From an uncultured Methanomicrobiales archaeon (GTDB lineage: Archaea > Halobacteriota > Methanomicrobia > Methanomicrobiales > Methanospirillaceae), in contig CAIKOD010000158.1 of assembly GCA_903828975.1 (NCBI GenBank), positions 1-40,352 of the forward strand: a DNA stretch of 40,352 bases, given 5' to 3'. Made by a program: the position numbers and the translations under genes. The notes below the pieces were generated by a model. It ran no database searches and was not told the DNA's origin. It saw nothing but the letters and a program-made list of their open reading frames with translations. Below, piece after piece: positions 32,921-40,352 of this stretch. The first letter of the stretch is position 1; each line of letters starts with the position of its first letter.

Positions 32921-33553
32921 ATGGATCAGATCAACATGAAGAAAATTCCCGTGTCCGTAACCTATGATCCGGACCAGGTATACCGGCCTGAGGCGGATAC
33001 GTACCTCCTTCTAGAAGTTGCCCTTAAGGAGATCAGGCCGGGTGATCGTATCCTCGAGGTCGGTACGGGATCGGGCTATATTGCAGCCGGAATAACAGGC
33101 CTGAATCAATCTGGATTGGAAGGTAACGATGCCTCCTGCTTCGTTGTCGGGACCGACATAAATCCGCATGCGGTTCGTTGTGCCCGGGAGAAGGGCGTGG
33201 AAGTGGTCAGGACCCGTCTTTTTGATGGGTTGCGAGGGTCCTTTGACCTTATCATTTTTAATCCCCCTTATCTCCCTACAAGACCAGAGGAACGGGTAGA
33301 AGACTGGCTCGAATATGCCCTGGATGGTGGCCCCGATGGTCGTGCCGTACTATCACTGTTTGCAAACGAGGTTGGCAGGGTCCTTGCGCAGGGTGGAAGA
33401 GTACTCCTGCTAATATCATCTCTTACCGGGGAAGGGGCAGTTGTTGATATTTTCAGGGAACTCAGATACGAGGTAGAGATGGTTGCCAAACGACGAGTGT
33501 ATGATGAGGACCTCCTCGTCCTCAGGATCCTGAAAAACAAAAACTGCAATTAA
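32921..33553 (+). CDS. HemK/Mtq2-like class I methyltransferase
   Basis: SAM-dependent methyltransferase, 210 residues, resembling archaeal/eukaryotic HemK2 (Mtq2), which methylates the Gln of the release factor GGQ motif. YRPEADTYLLLE near the start, EVGTGSG (46-52) and the catalytic NPPY (114-117) are clear. An ATG 6 codons in (32939) is also plausible. It follows ksgA by 81 bases. Its stop codon overlaps the stop of a dead PIN gene on the other strand. Confidence 0.85.
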   Translation: MDQINMKKIPVSVTYDPDQVYRPEADTYLLLEVALKEIRPGDRILEVGTGSGYIAAGITGLNQSGLEGNDASCFVVGTDINPHAVRCAREKGVEVVRTRLFDGLRGSFDLIIFNPPYLPTRPEERVEDWLEYALDGGPDGRAVLSLFANEVGRVLAQGGRVLLLISSLTGEGAVVDIFRELRYEVEMVAKRRVYDEDLLVLRILKNKNCN

Positions 33554-33720
33554 ATCAGTTCAACCGGAATATTCAGCTCACCTGCGATGCTTGCCTGCTT
33601 CACATCCCAGGTTACCAGTTCTGTGTATTATGCTAAGACTGTGCGAATAACAGGGAATCGTATAGGTGCATATGAAATTTCAATCCCATTTGAAGGGCGT
33701 CTTTTCAGGTAGTTGATATC
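33550..33720 (-). pseudogene. Remnant of a PIN-domain (VapC-like) gene
   Basis: On the minus strand, the end reads TELVTWDVKQASIAGELNIP followed by VELI and a stop shared with the complement of the HemK-like stop. This is the usual C-terminal PIN pattern (x-L-V-T-W-D, then a hydrophobic end). Upstream, in another frame, HLYDSLLFAQS resembles the helix with the third acidic residue. A stop and a frameshift separate the two. No start survives. The rest of the gap to 33780 is uninformative. Confidence 0.6.
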
Positions 33721-33780
33721 AGGTTCGATGTTGAATACATTCACCTGGAATAGTTGGTAAAGTTATACTTACTTATCAAC

Positions 33781-33792
33781 TATATTTAAATA
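33781..33792 (+). promoter_or_regulatory. TATA-like box of the vapBC-like operon
   Basis: TATATTTAAATA lies 24-36 bases before ATG 33817, inside a very A/T-rich stretch. The transcript would be nearly leaderless. The repeated TTAAAT motifs could also serve as antitoxin binding sites, but I see no clear palindrome. Confidence 0.45.
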
Positions 33793-33816
33793 AATTAAAT
33801 ATCTAATTATATTCGT

Positions 33817-34056
33817 ATGGGGACACTTACCATCTCGGTCGATGACGATACCGAGAAAACCTTCCGCGAGGTTGCCGAACGAAAACTCGGTAAAAAGAAG
33901 GGGTACCTGGGGCAGGCGACCACCGAGGCGATGAAACTCTGGATTCGGGAAATGACCCAGGAAGAGATCGCAAACGACGCCCTTCACCTCCTTGAAAGAT
34001 CCGTTGATTATGGGACCTGGCATTACAAAGGTCGTCAGGAGTTATATGGCCGTTAG
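33817..34056 (+). CDS. VapB-like antitoxin
   Basis: 79-residue protein upstream of a PIN toxin. The first half (GTLTISVDDDTEKTFREVAE) has the strand-helix pattern of a ribbon-helix-helix DNA-binding domain, followed by RKLGKKKGYLGQATTEAMKL. The second half is acidic and flexible and probably covers the toxin. Its stop lies inside the toxin gene (11-base overlap), the typical toxin-antitoxin coupling. Confidence 0.75.
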   Translation: MGTLTISVDDDTEKTFREVAERKLGKKKGYLGQATTEAMKLWIREMTQEEIANDALHLLERSVDYGTWHYKGRQELYGR

Positions 34057-34522
34057 CAACAATCCATATATCCCTGCCTCAGCTTCGCCCCTGATTGACA
34101 CGAATGTGTTCTGCTATCTTTTTGATGCGCGGGAGCCACGAAAATCTGAAATCTCTAAAGATCTTATTGCACGCTGTTTCCGGTCGGAGTGCCGGTACTC
34201 AGTATCTGTTCAAAACCTTGCCGAGTTCTCAGTTGTAATGACAGAAAAAATTGTGGGGCCAACACCGTATGCCCTTATCAGGCAATTCATCTCTGATATT
34301 GCACAATTTGAAAGGTGGACTATCCTTCAGTATGGGGTAGGGTCTGTCCTGGCAGCACAGGACTTGCAGGCGGATTATTCCCTCCACTTCTGGGACGCAC
34401 TCCTCGTGGCAACCATGAAAGAACACGGTATTGACACCATCTATTCAGAGGATAATCATTTTAAAAAAGTTCCATGGCTGAAGATGATTAACCCCTATAC
34501 TGATCAGGAATCTTCCGAATGA
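34046..34522 (+). CDS. PIN-domain ribonuclease toxin, VapC-like
   Basis: 158-residue PIN-domain nuclease. The first acidic residue lies in LIDTNVFCYLFD (Asp18); the second is in the AEFSVVMTEK region (Glu); the third is in HFWDALLVATMKEHG (Asp); the fourth is in IYSEDNHF. All four Mg-ligand positions appear filled, so the toxin may be active. ATG 34046 gives the best start; further upstream starts reduce the overlap pattern. It forms a pair with the antitoxin-like gene at 33817. Confidence 0.85.
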   Translation: MAVSNNPYIPASASPLIDTNVFCYLFDAREPRKSEISKDLIARCFRSECRYSVSVQNLAEFSVVMTEKIVGPTPYALIRQFISDIAQFERWTILQYGVGSVLAAQDLQADYSLHFWDALLVATMKEHGIDTIYSEDNHFKKVPWLKMINPYTDQESSE

Positions 34523-34621
34523 GATCACAATTATTAACTGAAGTTGTTATCCCCGGGAACTATCATTTCTCCATAAATGCCAGAGGATAAATCTATTTCA
34601 GCGAAAATCCGATACATATCC

Positions 34622-35872
34622 ATGCTCTTCGGCTCGTCGGGGATACGTCGCAGGTTCGATCATGAGCTTATCCGGATAGCACTGCAAACCGGCTCAGCCC
34701 TTGGAAGCTGGGGGGATACTCTCATTCTTGGTACTGACACAAGGACTACGAATGGCATTCTGTCCGGTGCGCTGATTTCCGGGTTCCTCTCATCGGGAGG
34801 GGATGTGAAAACTGCAGGAATTGTACCAACCCCTGTCGTAGCCTACGCAACCCGCACTGCTTCGACAGGCTGCATGGTGACCGCGTCCCACAACCCCGAA
34901 GAATATAACGGCCTTAAATTGTTCAACCCTGACGGGTCCTCGTTTACCAGGGCCCAGCAGGAAATTCTGACCCGGCAGATCGAAACGTATACATGGTCAG
35001 ACTGGGCTCACCAGGGGGGCCAGTCTTTTTATGATGCCATCACCCCGTATACGGATTCAGTCCTGGACAAAGTGCAGGTAAATCATGAACTGAAGGTTGT
35101 TCTTGACTGCGGTTGCGGGGCAGGAAGCACCGTTTCACCCTGCCTGCTTTCCAGTCTCGGGACGATTCCTGTCTGCCTCAACTGCCATCCTGCTGGTCAT
35201 TTTGCACGACCATCCGAGCCGGTTGAATCAAACCTTCAATTCATCCCGGGAATGATGAAGACGAGCGGTGCAAAAGTTGCCGTTGTCCATGACGGTGACG
35301 CCGACCGGATGATGGCATTCGATGAAAAATATCGTTACATCGATGGGGACCACCTCCTTATGCTTTTTACATCCTATCTCGGGGTAAAGAAAGTCGTCAC
35401 CACGGTGGACGCTTCAATGGCCATTGAAGAAATGGCAGAGGTACGACGGACGCCGGTCGGGGATAGTTTTGTATCAGAAGAACTCCTGTCCTGGGGCGAA
35501 TTCGGGGGGGAACCTTCCGGAGCATGGATCTTTCCCCGGCAATCTTACTGTCCGGACGGGCCGTATGCAGCAGCACTTTTCTGTGAAATTGCAAGTGAAT
35601 GGAACGTTGCGGATACACTTGATGCAATGCCACATTACCCTGTTCTCCGGGAATCTGTTAACCGGCCTGACTCACGTGAGGTCCTTCTTGCGATCGGAGC
35701 AGATAACCCGACCGACGGCGTAAGGTTGTCCTCCGAAGATGGCTGGTGCCTGGTCCGTGCCAGCGGTACTGAACCAAAAATCAGGTTTACTGTGGAAGGC
35801 AGGACGATTCAGAAAGCGAAAGAGATGATGGAACGTGGCCAGGAACTCGTCAGGAAAGGGAAAACTGCTTAA
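34622..35872 (+). CDS. glmM: Phosphoglucosamine mutase (GlmM-type)
   Basis: Alpha-D-phosphohexomutase that converts glucosamine 6-phosphate to glucosamine 1-phosphate, second step toward UDP-GlcNAc. 416 residues from ATG 34622 (MLFGSSGIRRRF). The phosphoserine loop is TASHNPEEYNGLKLF (Ser89), the metal loop is HDGDADRMMAFDE, sugar-binding loop GGEPSGAW, and the phosphate-binding C-terminus VRASGTEPKIRF. An upstream start at 34577 lacks homology. First of four consecutive genes for UDP-GlcNAc. Confidence 0.9.
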   Translation: MLFGSSGIRRRFDHELIRIALQTGSALGSWGDTLILGTDTRTTNGILSGALISGFLSSGGDVKTAGIVPTPVVAYATRTASTGCMVTASHNPEEYNGLKLFNPDGSSFTRAQQEILTRQIETYTWSDWAHQGGQSFYDAITPYTDSVLDKVQVNHELKVVLDCGCGAGSTVSPCLLSSLGTIPVCLNCHPAGHFARPSEPVESNLQFIPGMMKTSGAKVAVVHDGDADRMMAFDEKYRYIDGDHLLMLFTSYLGVKKVVTTVDASMAIEEMAEVRRTPVGDSFVSEELLSWGEFGGEPSGAWIFPRQSYCPDGPYAAALFCEIASEWNVADTLDAMPHYPVLRESVNRPDSREVLLAIGADNPTDGVRLSSEDGWCLVRASGTEPKIRFTVEGRTIQKAKEMMERGQELVRKGKTA

Positions 35873-35895
35873 CCCTCCAGGATAACGGTATATCT

Positions 35896-37095
35896 ATGCA
35901 ATGCGTCGTCCTTGCTGCCGGAGAAGGAAAGAGGATGCGGCCCCTCACTGCATCAAGGCCGAAGGTGATGCTCCCCATCGGGAACCGGCCGATGGTTGAG
36001 CACCTTGTTATTGCAGCAAGGGATGCCGGGATCAACGAATTTATTTTCGTCGTAGGATACGGGGAACGTGAGATCCGGCATCATTTTTCTGATGGTTCCC
36101 GCCTCGGGGTAACAATCAGGTATGTCACCCAGAGGATACAGATGGGGACTGCTGATGCACTCAACGCTGCCCGGGGGTTTGTGAAAGGCAGGTTCTTGTT
36201 ACTGAACGGCGACATGGTCTTAAAAACAGGCGACATCCGAGAGATTGTTAATGGAACGGCCCCCTGTGTAGGTATATTCCATTCCGATCATCCAAAGGAC
36301 TATGGTGTGGTCATTGAAGATGGGGGTATGATCATCGCTCTTGAAGAGAAATCAGAGCATCCGAAAAGTGATATGATCAATGCCGGGGTCTACCTTTTCG
36401 ATCCCGGGATATTCGAACTCGTGGATGAAGTTCAGGTGTCTTCGCGTGGCGAGCTGGAACTTACCGATGCGCTGGCCGTATTGATTGACAAGAAACAACT
36501 CCATGCCTATCCCCTGCAGTACTGGATGGACGTCGGGTATCCATGGGACCTTCTCACCGCAAATGCATCGATGCTTGACGAGATGGATCCATTGTGTGAA
36601 GGAGAAATTGAAGTGGGTGTCACGGTCCATGGGAAGTTGACGCTTGGGGAAGGAAGCGTGATTAAGTCAGGGACCTATATCGAAGGCACCTGCTCGATCG
36701 GAAAGAACTGCACTATCGGCCCTCATGCCTATATCCGGGGATCAACCTCGATAGGTGATGGCTGCCATATCGGGCATTCCACCGAGATAAAAAATTCGGT
36801 TATCATGGCAGATACGAAAATCCCCCACTTCAATTACATCGGCGACAGCATTATCGGGAGCCGGTGTAACTTCGGGGCCGGGACCAAGGTGGCGAACCTT
36901 CGTCATGACCGTGCCACCGTAAAAGTGCGGGGAAAGGACACCCGCCTGAAAAAATTCGGTGTCGTGGTCGGCGACGGTGTACAGTTCGGGATAAATTGCT
37001 CGCTGAATGTCGGGACCGTTGTAGGGGCGAATACAAAAATCGCACCCCATACATTCTTTGAAGGATATATCGGCGAAGATTCACAGGTAAAATAG
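35896..37095 (+). CDS. glmU: GlmU-type bifunctional sugar nucleotidylyltransferase / acetyltransferase
   Basis: Probable GlcN-1-P acetyltransferase and GlcNAc-1-P uridylyltransferase, 399 residues. N-terminal domain (about 1-230): LAAGEGKRMRPLTASRPKVM, MGTADAL, LLLNGDMVLK. C-terminal left-handed beta-helix (about 245-399): hexapeptide repeats such as IGPHAYIRGSTSIGDGCHIG, then KIPHFNYIGDSIIG with a His where the bacterial acetyltransferase has its catalytic histidine, and CNFGAGTKVANLRHD. All elements for both reactions seem present. A paralogue follows in the same operon. Confidence 0.85.
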   Translation: MQCVVLAAGEGKRMRPLTASRPKVMLPIGNRPMVEHLVIAARDAGINEFIFVVGYGEREIRHHFSDGSRLGVTIRYVTQRIQMGTADALNAARGFVKGRFLLLNGDMVLKTGDIREIVNGTAPCVGIFHSDHPKDYGVVIEDGGMIIALEEKSEHPKSDMINAGVYLFDPGIFELVDEVQVSSRGELELTDALAVLIDKKQLHAYPLQYWMDVGYPWDLLTANASMLDEMDPLCEGEIEVGVTVHGKLTLGEGSVIKSGTYIEGTCSIGKNCTIGPHAYIRGSTSIGDGCHIGHSTEIKNSVIMADTKIPHFNYIGDSIIGSRCNFGAGTKVANLRHDRATVKVRGKDTRLKKFGVVVGDGVQFGINCSLNVGTVVGANTKIAPHTFFEGYIGEDSQVK

Positions 37096-37105
37096 GAGGA
37101 GTCAC

Positions 37106-38263
37106 ATGCAGGCAGTTATTCTTGCAGCAGGGGAAGGAACGCGGGTCCGGCCTCTCACAAAAAGCAGGCCGAAAGGGCTGATACCCGTTGCGAACCGCCC
37201 GATTATTGAATATGCAATCCGGGCGCTTCATCTTGCCGGGATCAGGGACATCATTGTTGTTGCCGGCTACCGGAAAGAGCAGGTGACCCGGTTCCTAAAT
37301 GACCTTGACCCTGGTATTAAAGTTGTTGTCCAGGAAAAACAATTAGGTACTGCACATGCATTGAAATGTGCTGAACCGCTCATACAAGGTAATTTTCTCC
37401 TGCTCCCGGGTGACAATTATATTGACCCGGTCTCTGTTGTAAAGATCGCAAAGACTGAAAATGCGATGCTTGTCAAAGACCACCCGAACCCGTCTAATTT
37501 TGGGGTGGTCCTCATCCGGAATGGGTTTGTGACTGAAATAGTTGAAAAGCCTGAACATTCTCCCTCATTTACCGTCAGTACGGGGATCTTTTCCCTAACC
37601 CGGGATATCTTTCGCTATATTACGGGCAATGACCTGACAGAAACGATCGGGTGCATGATTGCAGACGGGGTTAAGATACAGGCAGTCAACGCAGAAGACT
37701 GGCAGGACGCCATGTATCCATGGGACCTGATCCGTATGAATGAACGGCTTCTTTGTGGTATAGTTCCTGAAAAAAACGGGACCATTCATAAATCTGCAAT
37801 TATCCAGGGGGCCGTGAGTATAGGGAAAGGGGTGACCATCGGTCCCTACACGGTGATCACGGGGCCCGTTGTGATCGGGAAGGATTCTGATATCGGTGCC
37901 CACTGCTGCATTATGCCCAATACAAGTATCGGTGCAAGGGGGAACATCGAGCCCTTCAGCTATATCGGTAACACCCTTTTTATGGAAGATGCATCGCTCG
38001 GCTCTCACTCCCGTGTCATCGATAGCGTGATCGGTGAAGGGACGAGGCTGGCAGACCATACCGGGATCGGGTCCCGTGAAAGTGTTATCGAGATAGAAGG
38101 GTGCCTGGTGAAAGCCTCTTTCGGGGCGATTATCGGCGACCAGGTGAGTGCTGCAGCTTTCAGCACGATTAGGGGAAGTATTATCGGTAACGGTGTAATT
38201 GTCGGGCACGAGCAAAGGGACTTATCGGGAGTTACCATTCCTGACAACACCCTGGTGATATAA
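37106..38263 (+). CDS. GlmU-like sugar nucleotidylyltransferase paralogue
   Basis: Tandem paralogue (385 residues) of the gene at 35896. Nucleotidyltransferase domain: LAAGEGTRVRPLTKSRPKGL, LGTAHAL, LLLPGDNYID and MYPWDLIRMNERLL. The C-terminal beta-helix is present, but the segment aligned to KIPHFNYIGDS reads NIEPFSYIGNT, with Pro in place of the presumed catalytic His. The NFGAGT segment is also lost. I infer an enzyme that keeps nucleotidyl transfer but may not acetylate. GlmS starts one base after its stop codon. Confidence 0.8.
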   Translation: MQAVILAAGEGTRVRPLTKSRPKGLIPVANRPIIEYAIRALHLAGIRDIIVVAGYRKEQVTRFLNDLDPGIKVVVQEKQLGTAHALKCAEPLIQGNFLLLPGDNYIDPVSVVKIAKTENAMLVKDHPNPSNFGVVLIRNGFVTEIVEKPEHSPSFTVSTGIFSLTRDIFRYITGNDLTETIGCMIADGVKIQAVNAEDWQDAMYPWDLIRMNERLLCGIVPEKNGTIHKSAIIQGAVSIGKGVTIGPYTVITGPVVIGKDSDIGAHCCIMPNTSIGARGNIEPFSYIGNTLFMEDASLGSHSRVIDSVIGEGTRLADHTGIGSRESVIEIEGCLVKASFGAIIGDQVSAAAFSTIRGSIIGNGVIVGHEQRDLSGVTIPDNTLVI

Positions 38264-38264
38264 C

Positions 38265-40004
38265 GTGTGTGGCATCGTCGGGTATACCGGGTACAGGCCT
38301 GCAGCCCCCATTGTAGTCGAAGGATTAAAGAAGCTGGAATACCGGGGGTATGACTCATTCGGGGTTGCAGCAAAAAATAATGATATGTCAATCGACTGCT
38401 ACAAACGGCAGGGGCGGATCTCAGAGGCTGAAAAAGCGGCGTCGATGCTGAAGGGTACCATGGGGATTGGGCATACACGCTGGGCAACCCACGGTGTCCC
38501 GAATGATGTCAACGCACACCCCCATTATGACTGCAGGAAACGGATCGCAGTGGTCCATAATGGGATTATTGAGAATTATGCCGAATTAAAAAGAGGACTT
38601 GTCTCAAGGGGGCACAGCTTCTCTTCTGATACAGATACCGAAGTAATCGCCCACCTCCTTGAGGAGGTGTATACGGGTGACCTTTTCAAGGCGATGAAGG
38701 CCATACTCCCCAAACTATCCGGATCCTATGCTCTTCTTGTGATGGCTGAAGGGGATGACCGTATCATCGCTGCCCGGGAGAGCAGCCCGCTGGTCCTCGG
38801 TTTCGGCGATGGCGAGATGTTTGCCGCATCCGACATGACCCCGCTCCTTGATCATACCGAGCGCATGATGTTCCTTGAGGATGGGGATATTGCCGTACTC
38901 TCTCCGGATAATGCCCGTGTCTTCTCCGGTGATACAGAGGTTACCCGAAAGGTCGAGTTGATTGACTGGAGTGTCGGGGACGCAAAAAGAGGCGGGTTCA
39001 AACATTTCATGCTGAAGGAGATCTACGAGCAGCCCCATGTTTTCTCAGACACCATTCGATCAGTTGAGACGGTCCCGGACGGCCTGGCCAGGTGCAAGGG
39101 TGCGATGGTGGTCGCCTGCGGGACTTCCTACCATGCCGGGATGGTATTCAAGTACCTGTTGGAAGAAGCCTGTCATATCCCTGTCAGGCTGGAGCTTGGG
39201 TCAGAGTTCAAATATTTCACGCCCCCTGTAACGGAGCTGGTGATCGGGATCACCCAGTCGGGGGAGACGGCTGATACCCTTGCCGCCCTGAAAAAGGCGA
39301 AGGCCCATAATTGTCCGACCCTCGCCATTACGAATGTCCTCGGGAGTACGGTCACACGGATTGCCGATGAAACGCTGTATATGCGTGCGGGCCCCGAGAT
39401 CAGCGTGGCCGCAACAAAGTCTTTTATTGCAGAACTCGCTGTCCTGATGCAATGTGTCAATCACCTTTCCGGTGGGAAATTTTCCGAGGAGATTTTCCGT
39501 GCAAACCGTGCGGTTGAGGAGGTGCTCCTCCTCGATCTGAGTACTGCAGTCCAGACCTGCAATGGCGCAGACCATATATTCTTTGTCGGACGGGGCCCGT
39601 TCTATGCGGTGGCGCTCGAAGGAGCCCTGAAAATGAAGGAGATATCCTACATCCATGCAGAAGGGTATGCAGCAGGAGAGATCAAGCATGGGCCGTTTGC
39701 ATTGTTGTCCCCCAAGACACCGGTGGTCGCGATATGCATGCCCGGGTCTACCTATGGGGTCATGGTCTCAAATATCAAGGAGATGAAGGCAAGAGGGACT
39801 CCCGTGGTAGTGATCGGGGCTGGCGGCGATGATGAACTTGCAGCTATTGCCGATGTCTACATCGGGCTTCCCAAAGGTGGCCTGATGGAAGAGGTGCTTA
39901 TGACAACGGTGGTACTGCAGCTCCTTGCGTACCGGACTGCTGATTCACTGGGGAGAGACATCGATAAGCCAAGGAACCTTGCGAAGAGTGTGACGGTGGA
40001 GTAA
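38265..40004 (+). CDS. glmS: Glutamine-fructose-6-phosphate aminotransferase
   Basis: First enzyme of amino-sugar synthesis, making glucosamine 6-phosphate with ammonia from glutamine. 579 residues. GTG start immediately before TGT, so the nucleophile Cys is residue 2 (MCGIVGYTG). Glutaminase domain (about 1-220) has GHTRWATHG and HPHYDC-type loops. Two SIS domains follow (about 270-410 and 430-570) with VACGTSYHAG, GITQSGETADT and FVGRGPFYAVALEGALKMKE. It ends LAKSVTVE, with a Lys that normally forms the Schiff base. Overlaps no gene; a T-run follows at 40031-40041. Confidence 0.96.
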   Translation: MCGIVGYTGYRPAAPIVVEGLKKLEYRGYDSFGVAAKNNDMSIDCYKRQGRISEAEKAASMLKGTMGIGHTRWATHGVPNDVNAHPHYDCRKRIAVVHNGIIENYAELKRGLVSRGHSFSSDTDTEVIAHLLEEVYTGDLFKAMKAILPKLSGSYALLVMAEGDDRIIAARESSPLVLGFGDGEMFAASDMTPLLDHTERMMFLEDGDIAVLSPDNARVFSGDTEVTRKVELIDWSVGDAKRGGFKHFMLKEIYEQPHVFSDTIRSVETVPDGLARCKGAMVVACGTSYHAGMVFKYLLEEACHIPVRLELGSEFKYFTPPVTELVIGITQSGETADTLAALKKAKAHNCPTLAITNVLGSTVTRIADETLYMRAGPEISVAATKSFIAELAVLMQCVNHLSGGKFSEEIFRANRAVEEVLLLDLSTAVQTCNGADHIFFVGRGPFYAVALEGALKMKEISYIHAEGYAAGEIKHGPFALLSPKTPVVAICMPGSTYGVMVSNIKEMKARGTPVVVIGAGGDDELAAIADVYIGLPKGGLMEEVLMTTVVLQLLAYRTADSLGRDIDKPRNLAKSVTVE

Positions 40005-40029
40005 GGATAATTGTATTTAACATTCAGGA

Positions 40030-40041
40030 ATTTTTTTTTTT
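40030..40041 (+). terminator. T-run after glmS, next to an IS end
   Basis: About eleven T residues at 40031-40041 lie 27 bases past the glmS stop, a strong archaeal termination signal. The IS end begins two bases later at 40043. Confidence 0.5.
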
Positions 40042-40042
40042 A

Positions 40043-40352
40043 GGGTAAGGTACCATTCCCGCCCCTAACTCTTTTCCAATAATTGGATGATTCTCCGTAT
40101 CTTAACTCTTTCTGGATCATTCCTGTGGTTATATCTCCAAGCATACTCCGCGATGTACAGTGGCAATCTGGCTCTAGTAACCCCACCTTTGGAAGTAAGT
40201 TTGCGTTTGATATATCCCCAGAATCCTTCCATTCCATTGATATGATTTCCTTTTCCATCGCTGTATGTCCCTTCTCCATGATTCACCAAACGGTGAATAT
40301 ATCCTTTCGCTGCGATTCCAGTATACGCTTTCCAGATGTCTGAACAGATAGT
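40043..40352 (-). mobile_element. IS1595-family insertion sequence (partial, runs off the window)
   Basis: The window holds one end of an insertion sequence. Its terminal repeat occupies 40043-40068 (starts GGGTAAGGTACC, ends CCCCTAA). The same repeat bounds the relic at 4971-5431. The transposase stop codon lies within the repeat. The other end and the N-terminal part lie beyond 40352, so completeness cannot be judged. Confidence 0.85.
40065..40352 (-). CDS. IS1595-family transposase, C-terminal part
   Basis: The minus strand from the window edge reads TICSDIWKAYTGIAAKGY without a start. This is the second-Asp region of IS1595/ISXO2-type DDE transposases. LVNHGEGTYS, then GNHINGMEGFWGYIKRKLTS and LPLYIAEYAWRYNHRND follow, giving the characteristic N-x-x-E-x-F-W block in which the family carries its last catalytic residue. 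It ends LLEKS. 95 codons are visible; the zinc ribbon and first Asp lie outside the window. The visible part is intact, so the element may be active. Confidence 0.88.
   Translation of the reverse strand, partial: TICSDIWKAYTGIAAKGYIHRLVNHGEGTYSDGKGNHINGMEGFWGYIKRKLTSKGGVTRARLPLYIAEYAWRYNHRNDPERVKIRRIIQLLEKS

Overview
The window looks like chromosomal DNA of a methanogen-type euryarchaeon, most likely a member of the Methanomicrobia close to Methanomicrobiales. Its genes are archaeal in kind and order: an eS19-PDCD5-eL39-eL31-aIF6-eL20-prefoldin alpha-FtsY-SRP54-TrmY cluster, and a Pus10-eL21-RpoF-DUF655-KsgA cluster. Promoters are TATA-like, several genes appear nearly leaderless, and T-runs follow some genes. 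No methanogenesis gene is present, so the lineage is inferred from gene content and not proved.

Layout. (1) 1-6.9 kb: a CorA-like transporter, a double-headed tungstate-binding lipoprotein (TupA-type plus WtpA-type domains in one chain), a divergent MobB-like molybdopterin gene, a decayed IS1595-type element, a six-helix membrane protein and a pyruvate-kinase-C-like protein. (2) 6.9-14.9 kb: a YchF-type GTPase, a small orphan gene, a sugar nucleotidylyltransferase, a CBS+ParB-like protein, Hsp20, an anchored FKBP-like protein, an HVO_0476-type zinc protein and DUF371. (3) 15.3-21.1 kb: exonuclease VII subunits, a TIM-barrel protein, a CorC/HlyC-type membrane protein, PurN and a small cation transporter. 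(4) 21.8-28.7 kb: the translation, RNase P and SRP operon. (5) 29.5-33.6 kb: the Pus10/RpoF/KsgA operon plus a HemK-like methylase. (6) 33.55-34.5 kb: a VapBC-like pair beside a dead PIN gene. (7) 34.6-40 kb: a complete GlmM-GlmU-GlmU2-GlmS set for UDP-GlcNAc synthesis. (8) The window ends inside an IS1595-family transposase.

Almost every large gap is filled by one dispersed repeat family in both orientations. It has GGCTTTGTTGAAACC-like ends, a very stable G/C-rich hairpin (GAGGGGG-TTTCA-CCCCCTC region) and a second G/C-rich core. It behaves like a non-autonomous, MITE-like element. One copy lies inside the IS1595 relic, and two others face each other head to head.

The most notable observations are the fused TupA-WtpA binding protein with a three-site candidate operator upstream, the repeat family and its nesting in an IS relic, the tandem GlmU paralogues of which one has lost the expected acetyltransferase histidine, and the CBS-ParB fusion. 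I see no CRISPR array, no rRNA and no convincing tRNA.
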